Shown: one piece after another, positions 8,428 to 15,357 of the stretch | How positions within the stretch are numbered: the first letter of the stretch is position 1 | How the letters are laid out: each line of letters starts with the position of its first letter | IMG/VR virus record: IMGVR_UViG_3300037258_000282 | Location: 88,590 to 152,589 of that record | DNA length: 64,000 bases | DNA from: a virus | Direction: 5' to 3' (one strand) | Made by a program: the position numbers and the translations under genes | The notes under the pieces: generated by a model | What the model was told of the DNA's origin: nothing | The model's database searches: none | The model's input: only the letters and a program-made list of their open reading frames with translations

Positions 8428-9165
8428 TTAGTTAATCATATCTACAACCGGAAGCGAGTAGTTCATGATGAGATCATGCTCGAGCTTCTCTCGCTCCTCT
8501 GTGGCCTCATTGTAGATCTTCTGCCCGTTGAACATCACGCCTCCAGGTAGCTTCATGCCGGTGAACTTAGACAGGTTAGAGCCCCAGTTCTGCTTTATGA
8601 GGCAAGTCGCGTATCTCGTGAGCCAGCGATCTCCCCACATCTTGGGATACTCATCTGGATCTATCACTTTATACGCCCTGAATATCAAGAAGTCGCCGAC
8701 GTTGACGATATTCCAGTCCATGTCTATGTAGACGCGATTCTGGTGCCTGTTATATCTAAGTGGCTGCAGTCCGACTAGAATCTGCTCCAAGAACTGTATT
8801 CCCTGGAGAGCCACATAGTATGGAGTCATAGATACCGACGTCAGGGTATAGAGGTCGTTTAGGGCGATCTGATACCTGATATTGAACAAGTTGTTCGTGT
8901 TCAGGGCCTCTCCGATGGGAAATATGTCGACGACTCCAACGAAGTTATCTGGGAGCGTTACGTACCTATTGGTGATGTCCTGCTGCTGAACCTTATAGGC
9001 GTAGTTCTCTGCCGTAACTCCGTCGAAGTGATAGTCCGCGAACATCTGGAGGGCCTCGTCGATCCTGTCCTCGACCTGATCGTCGTCGACGTTGATCTCA
9101 ACGACAGGATGACCGAGCTTCCTCAGGCAAAAAGTCTTAAATTGTTGCCTATTGACAGGTATCAT
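8428..9165 (-). CDS. 13: Neck protein (gp13-like)
   Basis: This 245-residue head-completion protein (T4 gp13: 309) binds the portal after packaging. Diagnostic segments are FKTFCLRKLGHPVVEINVD at the N-terminus, DDQVEDRIDEALQMFADYHF, WGDRWLTRYATCLIKQNWG and KLPGGVMFNGQKIYNEA. It is shorter than the T4 protein but carries the full conserved core. It lies 5 bases after the GH19 endolysin gene, so both may be on one late transcript. Confidence 0.95.
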   Translation of the reverse strand: MIPVNRQQFKTFCLRKLGHPVVEINVDDDQVEDRIDEALQMFADYHFDGVTAENYAYKVQQQDITNRYVTLPDNFVGVVDIFPIGEALNTNNLFNIRYQIALNDLYTLTSVSMTPYYVALQGIQFLEQILVGLQPLRYNRHQNRVYIDMDWNIVNVGDFLIFRAYKVIDPDEYPKMWGDRWLTRYATCLIKQNWGSNLSKFTGMKLPGGVMFNGQKIYNEATEEREKLEHDLIMNYSLPVVDMIN

Positions 9166-9170
9166 TTATA

Positions 9171-9713
9171 CTATTCCCCGAACAGTGGTGTTAGGGCTTT
9201 GTCTGCTCTGGTGGTGAACGTCTCGCGATCGGCTATACCGTTAGTACCGCCGTTGATCCTCCTCGTGATAGTCTCGAGATCGTCTGCGTCGGCGTACTTC
9301 GAGAGGTCTCTAGACTTCCAGTACTCGCAGGCCGTTCGAACGGCGATCTCTGGAGTCGCGGCCAGGTCTGGGTTGGACACTAAGTCCACTCCTAGAGTGT
9401 GTGTCATCGCCATGTAGTTCAATCTTCCGGTAAGTTGGAAGATTCCACGACCCTTGAAGCGCGGCCCATCTCCAGCCTCGACGTTTCCGAGATCCTTCCT
9501 TCCCTCATACTCTCTGCCAGACGCGTACTCTACTAAAGTCCTAAATCCAGCGGTCTCTTCGGCAGACTGCCCGAGAAAGTGGTCCAGCCTGAGTAGAGTG
9601 TCGATTCCATACTCAGGTAGGTATCTGTTGAGGTGTGGGGTAAGATCTACGATGAGCTCTCGTGAGGCCTGCGGGGCGATCTCAAGTAGTATCTCAGAAG
9701 TAAGTTGTATCAT
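9171..9713 (-). CDS. Endolysin, glycoside hydrolase family 19
   Basis: This 180-residue single-domain protein resembles the chitinase-like GH19 lysozymes used by phages to cut peptidoglycan at lysis. The catalytic Glu is expected at residue 53 in HFLGQSAEETAGF. The substrate-cleft motif FKGRGIFQLTGRLNYM and the RRINGGTNGI segment are also present. No signal peptide or membrane segment is seen, so export should rely on a holin (candidate at 43151). A second GH19 domain occurs in the tail protein at 38939, but the two are embedded in different architectures. Confidence 0.9.
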   Translation of the reverse strand: MIQLTSEILLEIAPQASRELIVDLTPHLNRYLPEYGIDTLLRLDHFLGQSAEETAGFRTLVEYASGREYEGRKDLGNVEAGDGPRFKGRGIFQLTGRLNYMAMTHTLGVDLVSNPDLAATPEIAVRTACEYWKSRDLSKYADADDLETITRRINGGTNGIADRETFTTRADKALTPLFGE

Positions 9714-9725
9714 ACATAAGCTCCA

Positions 9726-10244
9726 TTATGCCCAATAGATGCTGGACCCATTGCTGTGAAGGGTAGTTCCATTCGCTCCGAAGCTTCCGTTGGCCACGAT
9801 CCCACCTGAGATTAGGATGCTTCCATTAGTATAGACCTCGAAAGTCGTGTTCGAGCTGGTATTTTGAACTTGAATCGCTACGTTTGCTCCAGAGACCACC
9901 AGCAGCGTTCCCTGCTCCGACATTCTTCCCACGAGACCGGAAGCGTTGGCCCAGTGCACGATGTCTCCATTATTTGAAGTTATCGTAAGGCCCTGTCCAT
10001 TGAGAGAGATGATCTCGCACGCCAGCCCAAAATTAGTTTGAAAATATCCGGCCTGCCCTGAGTTACTGAACCCCTCCACTCCAGTTCCAGATACCGAGAC
10101 GCCGATAGCTCCAGCACTGGTATTCGAGTACCCAGACGTACCGATGCCGTCAGTAGACACGCCGACGATCGCGGCGTTCGCCTGCGACTGCGCCTCTAGC
10201 GCGTTGTTGAATAGGTTCTTCACTTGAAAAGTTAGGGTAGTCAT
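9726..10244 (-). CDS. Fibre-like structural protein, unknown
   Basis: This 172-residue Asn/Ser/Thr/Gly-rich protein starts MTTLTFQVKNLFNN and ends with the short pattern HSNGSSIYWA. A similar SNGSGVFW pattern occurs in the fibre protein at 25501, and the middle has GIGTSGYSNTSAGAIGVS-type beta repeats. No catalytic motif is visible. Its place after the tail spike and behind its own late promoter suggests a virion surface or fibre accessory role; this is inference. Confidence 0.7.
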   Translation of the reverse strand: MTTLTFQVKNLFNNALEAQSQANAAIVGVSTDGIGTSGYSNTSAGAIGVSVSGTGVEGFSNSGQAGYFQTNFGLACEIISLNGQGLTITSNNGDIVHWANASGLVGRMSEQGTLLVVSGANVAIQVQNTSSNTTFEVYTNGSILISGGIVANGSFGANGTTLHSNGSSIYWA

Positions 10245-10269
10245 TAGACCTCTTTCGCGTACTTTTAGA

Positions 10270-10277
10270 TATTTATA
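10270..10277 (-). promoter_or_regulatory. T4-type late promoter
   Basis: Exact TATAAATA on the minus strand, 26 bases upstream of the ATG at 10244. It overlaps the 3' end of the preceding spike gene. Confidence 0.75.
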
Positions 10278-12225
10278 GGTTGCTGGCGATCACTTTGCCA
10301 GTTCCAGTACCAAGATCGTTCACAGTATTGGCCCTCAGCCCATAACCCCTGTTTCCAACGATGACGTAGTTGTTGGACCCTCCAGAGGTTACGGTGATGC
10401 CAAATGAGTTGTTCCCGGTTACGGTAGGATACGCCGCTCCTAAGACGTTGTTGATAATAGAGAAGTTGTTTATGGCCGCCGCCACGTTGATGCACGGGTA
10501 CGTATTGGCCGATCGAGTGCCATTTTGAACTATGATGTTGTCCGATATCAGATAGTCGATTCCACCCTGAAGATTTATAGCTGACATGGAGTTGTTCTGA
10601 ATCAGGTTGCCGACGATGCGGTTTGGTCCTATGACTGCAGTAGACTTCATGATTATTCCACTAGAAAAGATGGCTCCCTGTATGGTACAATCAGAGATCA
10701 TGACGTCAGTGCACGTGGCAAAAGACAGCGGTGTAGAGATAGGATTTGAGAACGTAGACTTGTTGATGTATATACCAGAGGCCGCGGCCGCGTTGGTGGT
10801 GGCCGTATCTACCACGCTTATTGAAGATAATAGATTATTTACTATGGTAGAATCTATTATGGTATTGTACGTATAGTTGTCGATTAGGATTCCAATGGCT
10901 GACGTCGACATGATAGGTCGATACGACATGGTATTGGAAGTCTGCGTGTTGGTCTGCCAGCCTAATGCAGTCGGTGCGGTGGGAAGTCCAACTCCTGAAG
11001 TTCCAGCGACCGTGACCTGAAAGTACCAGCTAGATGAGCTAAACACGTCTCCCAAACTGTATGCCGTAGAGTTCGCGTATGCGGCCTTATAGTTGAGCGT
11101 AGTTGGAGTATTTGCCGCATATGAATATGGATTGTCTATGAGACAGTTTCGTATCTTACTATTATACACTCCTACCGTCGAGTTTCCCTGAAGCTCGATG
11201 CCGTAAAATCCAGTAGCATTTAATACCGTTATATTATCCACGATAGTGTTGTTACACATTCTGAGAAATACCCCAGAAAAACCTCCATTAATATATAGAT
11301 CTCTAAGCACGCAGTTATTCGCGCCGAATAGTTGGATCTCATAGCCGGAGGTCTTGAATACGCTTGGAACGAAGGCCATTTCAGTTAGCATGCACTGCGA
11401 TCCATCTATCTGAAACGTTACTCCCGTAGTGGCCGCCGTCTGAATTACTGTCGTATTAAGTCCAGAACCAAGCAGACATATGTTGTTAGAAGTTATGGCG
11501 GACGGGTTGTTTATTGGATATACTCCCGGAGGAAAGAATATGATCGCTCCGTTAGTGAGTGAGTTTACGGCCGTCACTATATTGTTGAAGTTAGTCGTGT
11601 TGATGGCGGCATTGTTCTGCGGGGTGACGTTATAGTCAGTGATGACGTTTATCCACGGAATGATATCGACACCATTGATCGAGTACGTCGTAGCGTTTAT
11701 CGACGTATTTACCGTCGAGTTTCCTATCGAAGAAGATGCTGGAGTTAGATTAAAAGTAGACGTAGAGTTCGCTACTGTTATAGCGACAGACGTTAAGACC
11801 ACATTTGCGGTCGTATTGCTGATAGAGATTGAGTTTATTCCGATGACTGCTTTAGTCGTCGAATTGCTGATGCTGAGAGTCATCGGAGTCGTGGTTACTG
11901 TAGACGTAGAGTTAGCTATACTCTCTGACGACGAGTTTCTAGAAGAGTTAGCGATCGTATTTCCGATGAATAGGACAGAAGTGTTGACGGTGACGTTGGC
12001 TCCAACTGTCATACCGCCGTTCACGTTGAGATTGACTAAGTTTGATCCGATCTCAAAGTACGCCGATCCATTGGACGAAAACATCTTGAAGTCTATTAGG
12101 TTGAGCGCTAGTTCGCCGGTAGATATATACGAAGAGTTTGCGTTATACGACCCGGCGGTAGTATTGGGAGTTTTTCCCGTAGTTGAGGTACGCTTTATAT
12201 AAAGCGGCAGTGGATCTGTTGCCAA
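10273..12225 (-). CDS. Tail spike/fibre with parallel beta-helix
   Basis: This 650-residue protein has an N-terminal fibre anchor (PLPLYIKRTSTTGKTPN, then STGELALNLIDFKMFS and a FEIGSNL turn). Repeats of the NSTxxVxIxxTT type follow to about residue 190. From about residue 200, IPWINVITDYNVTPQNNAAI opens a right-handed beta-helix of the pectate-lyase type, with successive strands such as NTIVDNITVLNATGFYGIEL and GIYINKSTFSNPI. By family knowledge such spikes bind or degrade surface polysaccharide. The active site cannot be assigned by eye. It shares the anchor style with the protein at 12505. Confidence 0.82.
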   Translation of the reverse strand: MATDPLPLYIKRTSTTGKTPNTTAGSYNANSSYISTGELALNLIDFKMFSSNGSAYFEIGSNLVNLNVNGGMTVGANVTVNTSVLFIGNTIANSSRNSSSESIANSTSTVTTTPMTLSISNSTTKAVIGINSISISNTTANVVLTSVAITVANSTSTFNLTPASSSIGNSTVNTSINATTYSINGVDIIPWINVITDYNVTPQNNAAINTTNFNNIVTAVNSLTNGAIIFFPPGVYPINNPSAITSNNICLLGSGLNTTVIQTAATTGVTFQIDGSQCMLTEMAFVPSVFKTSGYEIQLFGANNCVLRDLYINGGFSGVFLRMCNNTIVDNITVLNATGFYGIELQGNSTVGVYNSKIRNCLIDNPYSYAANTPTTLNYKAAYANSTAYSLGDVFSSSSWYFQVTVAGTSGVGLPTAPTALGWQTNTQTSNTMSYRPIMSTSAIGILIDNYTYNTIIDSTIVNNLLSSISVVDTATTNAAAASGIYINKSTFSNPISTPLSFATCTDVMISDCTIQGAIFSSGIIMKSTAVIGPNRIVGNLIQNNSMSAINLQGGIDYLISDNIIVQNGTRSANTYPCINVAAAINNFSIINNVLGAAYPTVTGNNSFGITVTSGGSNNYVIVGNRGYGLRANTVNDLGTGTGKVIASNL

Positions 12226-12268
12226 TGTTGGCTCCTATTCATGCGAGTATATACTCGCGTTTCTACTA

Positions 12269-12481
12269 TCAGAACGAAGAGTCGTCCTTCTTCGTCTTCT
12301 TCTTGACGTCTTCTAACCGCTTCTCTAGAGCGATCTTCTCATCACTTAAGACTCTAACGGCATTCTCAGCTATAGTCAGACGAGTCGTAAACATGAGTTC
12401 GTTTCTCATCAGTTCGGCGATCTTATCATTCATCACCTGTATATAGGTGTTGATGAACACCTCGTTCATCGGCTGGTCCAT
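12269..12481 (-). CDS. Small coiled-coil protein, unknown
   Basis: This 70-residue protein starts MDQPMNEVFINTYIQVM and continues as a heptad-rich helix ending in a Lys/Asp-rich tail (KRLEDVKKKTKKDDSSF). GAAAGGAAG precedes the ATG. It lies between two fibre genes on the same strand. Fibre chaperone or connector is a guess from position only. Confidence 0.65.
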   Translation of the reverse strand: MDQPMNEVFINTYIQVMNDKIAELMRNELMFTTRLTIAENAVRVLSDEKIALEKRLEDVKKKTKKDDSSF

Positions 12482-12504
12482 TTCAAACTTCCTTTCATTG
12501 AATA

Positions 12505-13848
12505 TTAGAAGCTACCACCGTCTAGCGTTCCATAGGCCGGCAGGTTGTTGGTGATCTGTAGAACATACCCATTAGATCCAACTCCAAGTCTAGATAGGGC
12601 CGATGGGGCCGCAGTAGCGGCATAGAGGATGTCTCCTGCGGCATACGATCCTCCGGCCACACCAGTACCTCCGTAGGTCGCCAGAAGGGCAGTCGTCAGA
12701 GTGAGTGAGTTGGCCACGATCGTTGACGAGACGGTCGAGTTCGCCGTGATGTTGACTACGGTAGAGTTGACGACTAAGCCACCGATAGTCAGGGCGGCGA
12801 GAGTCAGAGCTCCAGTCGTCAGAGTGTTTGCCGTGATGCTGACTGGAAGCGTCGAGTTCGCCGTTACGGTAACTCCTGTGGAGTTAACTACGAATGCTCC
12901 GCCAGCTCCATATGGAACTAGGTAAGACTGGAGAAAGCCAACCGCGGCATTAGCTGACGCGATGTCGAATGTCGAGTGAGTATTTGGGCTCGTGTTTGAC
13001 ACTCCGAGCCAGAAGAATGGGGCCACGTTGGTGGACTTAGACGCTATCCTACCGAAGATGTTGTAGTATGGCGTCGATGGGCCGGATGAGTTCGCGGGAG
13101 ACCACCATCCAGTATCTATGGTATCCGACGTGAGAGCCGAGAGGTTAGAGCCAAGCTCTATGAAGTTGGCGTTGACTATAAGCTCGGTCGTATTGACGAG
13201 CTCTACAGTTCCGGCGACCGTTAGGTTTCCAGATAGGGTCATATTCACGCCCTGGATGGTCGCTCCCGATACCGCCAGGTTCGATGAGATGACGGTATTA
13301 GTGCCAGCTAGGGTATTATTTCCAGTTAGAGTCTGACTCGCTACAGTCGTGACTACGTTCGACGCCGGAACCGATCCGATGTAGTTGGCGGAGTTAGCCA
13401 CGATGTTAGGCTGAGAGGCAGTCTGGAGCGTTCCATAGATGTTTGTAGTCGAGATCGACGCCGCGTTTAGTGTAGTCGTACCACCGGTGTTGGCCAGTAT
13501 AAGTTGAACTAGAACGTTCGCGGTAGAGTTACCAACCAGCATTCCCATCGGGTTGGTGTTTCCCGTGATGACGTGGTAGGTCGTGTTGCTTGTCTGAGTA
13601 GTAGACGAGTCATTGACCGTCAGGATCGCTATTCCAGATATTCCAAATGTCGAGTTGACTACGAGTGCCTGGTTAGCGGTCGCGGTTCCCGGAGTCCTCT
13701 GTCCGGCGATGGGAACTATGGTCGCTCCATCGGTAGAACCTATATAGAGAACCTCTACAACGTTAGAATAAGCTAGCTCTCCAGGATTGAGCGACGCTGG
13801 AATAGAGTTTCCCGCCGAGCGCTTGATCTGAATTAAGTTGTTAGCCAT
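12505..13848 (-). CDS. Tail fibre-like structural protein
   Basis: This 447-residue protein opens with the phage fibre anchor IQIKRSAGNSIPASLNPGEL, then AYSNVVEVLYIGSTDG. The body is Asn/Thr/Val-rich beta repeats, with several VNSTVVNITANSTVSS-type units between about residues 310 and 380. The C-terminus (AGDILYAATAAPSALSRLG, ending PAYGTLDGGSF) resembles the repeat unit that closes many phage fibres. A late promoter-like element lies upstream. Receptor specificity cannot be inferred. Confidence 0.78.
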   Translation of the reverse strand: MANNLIQIKRSAGNSIPASLNPGELAYSNVVEVLYIGSTDGATIVPIAGQRTPGTATANQALVVNSTFGISGIAILTVNDSSTTQTSNTTYHVITGNTNPMGMLVGNSTANVLVQLILANTGGTTTLNAASISTTNIYGTLQTASQPNIVANSANYIGSVPASNVVTTVASQTLTGNNTLAGTNTVISSNLAVSGATIQGVNMTLSGNLTVAGTVELVNTTELIVNANFIELGSNLSALTSDTIDTGWWSPANSSGPSTPYYNIFGRIASKSTNVAPFFWLGVSNTSPNTHSTFDIASANAAVGFLQSYLVPYGAGGAFVVNSTGVTVTANSTLPVSITANTLTTGALTLAALTIGGLVVNSTVVNITANSTVSSTIVANSLTLTTALLATYGGTGVAGGSYAAGDILYAATAAPSALSRLGVGSNGYVLQITNNLPAYGTLDGGSF

Positions 13849-13876
13849 TAGATGTCCTCTGTCGTGGTGTCGATGT

Positions 13877-13884
13877 TATTTATT
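13877..13884 (-). promoter_or_regulatory. Late promoter-like element
   Basis: AATAAATA on the minus strand, 29 bases upstream of the ATG at 13848. One mismatch to TATAAATA. Confidence 0.5.
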
Positions 13885-13941
13885 AGTTACAAGTTTTTTT
13901 TCATCAACTGTTCATTATAAGCGTCGCAGAGTCATTTATGC

Positions 13942-14127
13942 TTAAAAAAATCCACCATCAACTGAGAATAGCGTATTGATGAATCCATCCGAGCCGCCTT
14001 GAACTATGACCGAGGGATAGCTTTTCACCGTGATGGTCTGAGTGTTAGCTTTCTGAACGCGAACTTGCTGAGCGGGCGGCTGCCTCACCACTATCTTTAC
14101 GTCTCCAGTGAGCCCTCCGCCGCTCAT
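13942..14127 (-). CDS. Small structural-region protein, unknown
   Basis: This 61-residue protein starts with a Gly-rich MSGGGLTGDVKIVVRQPPAQ and ends FINTLFSVDGGFF. It lies 3 bases after the gene at 14131 in a tight run of small genes. It is not recognised. Beta-rich composition and position suggest a virion component. Confidence 0.6.
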   Translation of the reverse strand: MSGGGLTGDVKIVVRQPPAQQVRVQKANTQTITVKSYPSVIVQGGSDGFINTLFSVDGGFF

Positions 14128-14130
14128 AGC

Positions 14131-14523
14131 TTAATCCGATATTTGACTAGTATTATTTGAGTATATCTGCGAGAATGTATAGGTGTTTGGGTATGAAGCT
14201 CCAGTAACGGCTGGAGTGACCTCCACGTAGCCGTCGACGACTCTAGTCACCTGATTTGCCGTAGCTATCTGTACGTCGTATACGTACTTTCCAGGAAATA
14301 TAGAGTTAGTCACCGCGGCATTCATAGTGAGAACTATGCCTCCGGAGATGTTGTTTATAGTGGCTTGAAATGGAATAATATTAGTCGACGTGTACCATCT
14401 CTGCATGACGGCATTGACCGTATATCCCATGAGATTGATTATATCGCCGATGTTGTCAGTGACGATAATGTCAGTCGAGAAGCTAGCTCCCTGATCTATC
14501 ACTAGGTCGTATCTTATCGCCAT
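14131..14523 (-). CDS. Structural protein, unknown (fibre/baseplate region)
   Basis: This 130-residue beta-rich protein begins MAIRYDLVIDQGASFSTDII and has IINLMGYTVNAVMQRWYTS and GKYVYDVQIATANQVTRVVDGYVEVTP. The layout recalls the Ig-like N-terminal domain of phage upper-baseplate and fibre accessory proteins, whose typical pattern is an initial RxDxxxxQGxxF strand. It overlaps its upstream neighbour by one base. Domain similarity is by eye only. Confidence 0.65.
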   Translation of the reverse strand: MAIRYDLVIDQGASFSTDIIVTDNIGDIINLMGYTVNAVMQRWYTSTNIIPFQATINNISGGIVLTMNAAVTNSIFPGKYVYDVQIATANQVTRVVDGYVEVTPAVTGASYPNTYTFSQIYSNNTSQISD

Positions 14524-15128
14524 TACGCGCCGGTCCTCACGAAGTTGACTACGACGGAGTTAGATACCGGCGTAAACTGCAGCTGCAGGGTCGTCGCGTT
14601 AGCGGTAGCTGAGAACTCGCCCATATAGCTGTTCGTATACATCTGAGCCCATTCGGACATATACGCATTTTGCCCATCGTTTGTCGTGAGGACCTTAGAG
14701 GCGTAATAGTTGTTGGCGAGCTCGTCCTTTATCGCGACCATATATTCAGCCGCGTGAAGTCCGGAGAGTGAGTAGCTGTCGACAGTTTGAGTCGTAGTGC
14801 CCGATAGAGTCACTGAAGAGGTGTATAGAACCGTAGATACTACTTGAACCCAAGATCCATTGGCGTTCAAAAAATACTGACCGTTGGACACCTGTGAGGT
14901 CGACGGCACGGAGACAGTGACGTTAGAAGTTGAGTTAGCGACTTCTAGAGTGCCGTTGGTATAGAGTCCACCGGCCGAAAAGGTTCCAACTAGCGCCGCA
15001 TTGCCTGGAGTCGCCGCGGTGTTGGCGGTCATGACTATAGTAGACATGGCGTTGGCTATGGCGTCTGTCTGCGTCAGCCAGAACTCAAACGTGTTGGTCA
15101 GTGCGGTATTTGCTATCGATATTGTCAT
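14523..15128 (-). CDS. Structural protein, unknown
   Basis: This 201-residue protein begins with a helical-looking ISIANTALTNTFEFWLTQTD, which recurs in phage fibre-associated proteins. Thr/Asn/Val-rich beta sequence follows, ending LQLQFTPVSNSVVVNFVRTG. It overlaps the genes on either side (4 bases at 15125 and 1 base at 14523), so the four genes 15340 to 13942 form one coupled block. Confidence 0.65.
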   Translation of the reverse strand: MTISIANTALTNTFEFWLTQTDAIANAMSTIVMTANTAATPGNAALVGTFSAGGLYTNGTLEVANSTSNVTVSVPSTSQVSNGQYFLNANGSWVQVVSTVLYTSSVTLSGTTTQTVDSYSLSGLHAAEYMVAIKDELANNYYASKVLTTNDGQNAYMSEWAQMYTNSYMGEFSATANATTLQLQFTPVSNSVVVNFVRTGA

Positions 15129-15340
15129 GCGCCTAACTTTTCCAGTATTAACTTTAGTGTCGTCTTGATCTCCGCGACATCTCCCTCTAGAACCCTTAGT
15201 TTATCTACGGCTCTATTCACCTTATTGGTGTGGGCTTTCTTCATCTTATACTCACGAAGTTTCTCTAAGTCTACACTTAAGATTGCTCCAGTGTGGATGT
15301 CCATGGACAGTCCCGGTCGATCAGTAGGCACTAACTTCAT
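15125..15340 (-). CDS. Small coiled-coil protein conserved in T4-like tail regions
   Basis: This 71-residue protein starts MKLVPTDRPGLSMDIHTGAI and ends in an amphipathic helix (KLRVLEGDVAEIKTTLKLI). Small proteins of this form occur beside structural genes in marine T4-like phages; their function is not known to me. A late promoter element lies almost on the start codon, leaving essentially no leader. Confidence 0.65.
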   Translation of the reverse strand: MKLVPTDRPGLSMDIHTGAILSVDLEKLREYKMKKAHTNKVNRAVDKLRVLEGDVAEIKTTLKLILEKLGA

Positions 15341-15344
15341 GAGA

Positions 15345-15352
15345 TATTTATC
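15345..15352 (-). promoter_or_regulatory. Late promoter-like element abutting the start codon
   Basis: GATAAATA on the minus strand ends 5 bases before the ATG at 15340. With T4 late spacing the first transcribed base would fall at or within one base of that ATG. Confidence 0.5.
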
Positions 15353-15357
15353 GGGTA

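Noticed and set aside
12187-12204. Palindrome around GCTTTATATAAAGC as a regulatory site
   Set aside because: It lies within the conserved N-terminal coding sequence PLPLYIKR of the spike gene and is explained by codon choice.
13942-13965. Second T7 run at the end of the gene at 13942 as a frameshift site
   Set aside because: The run lies directly at the stop and the -1 frame continues only about 14 codons without recognisable sequence.
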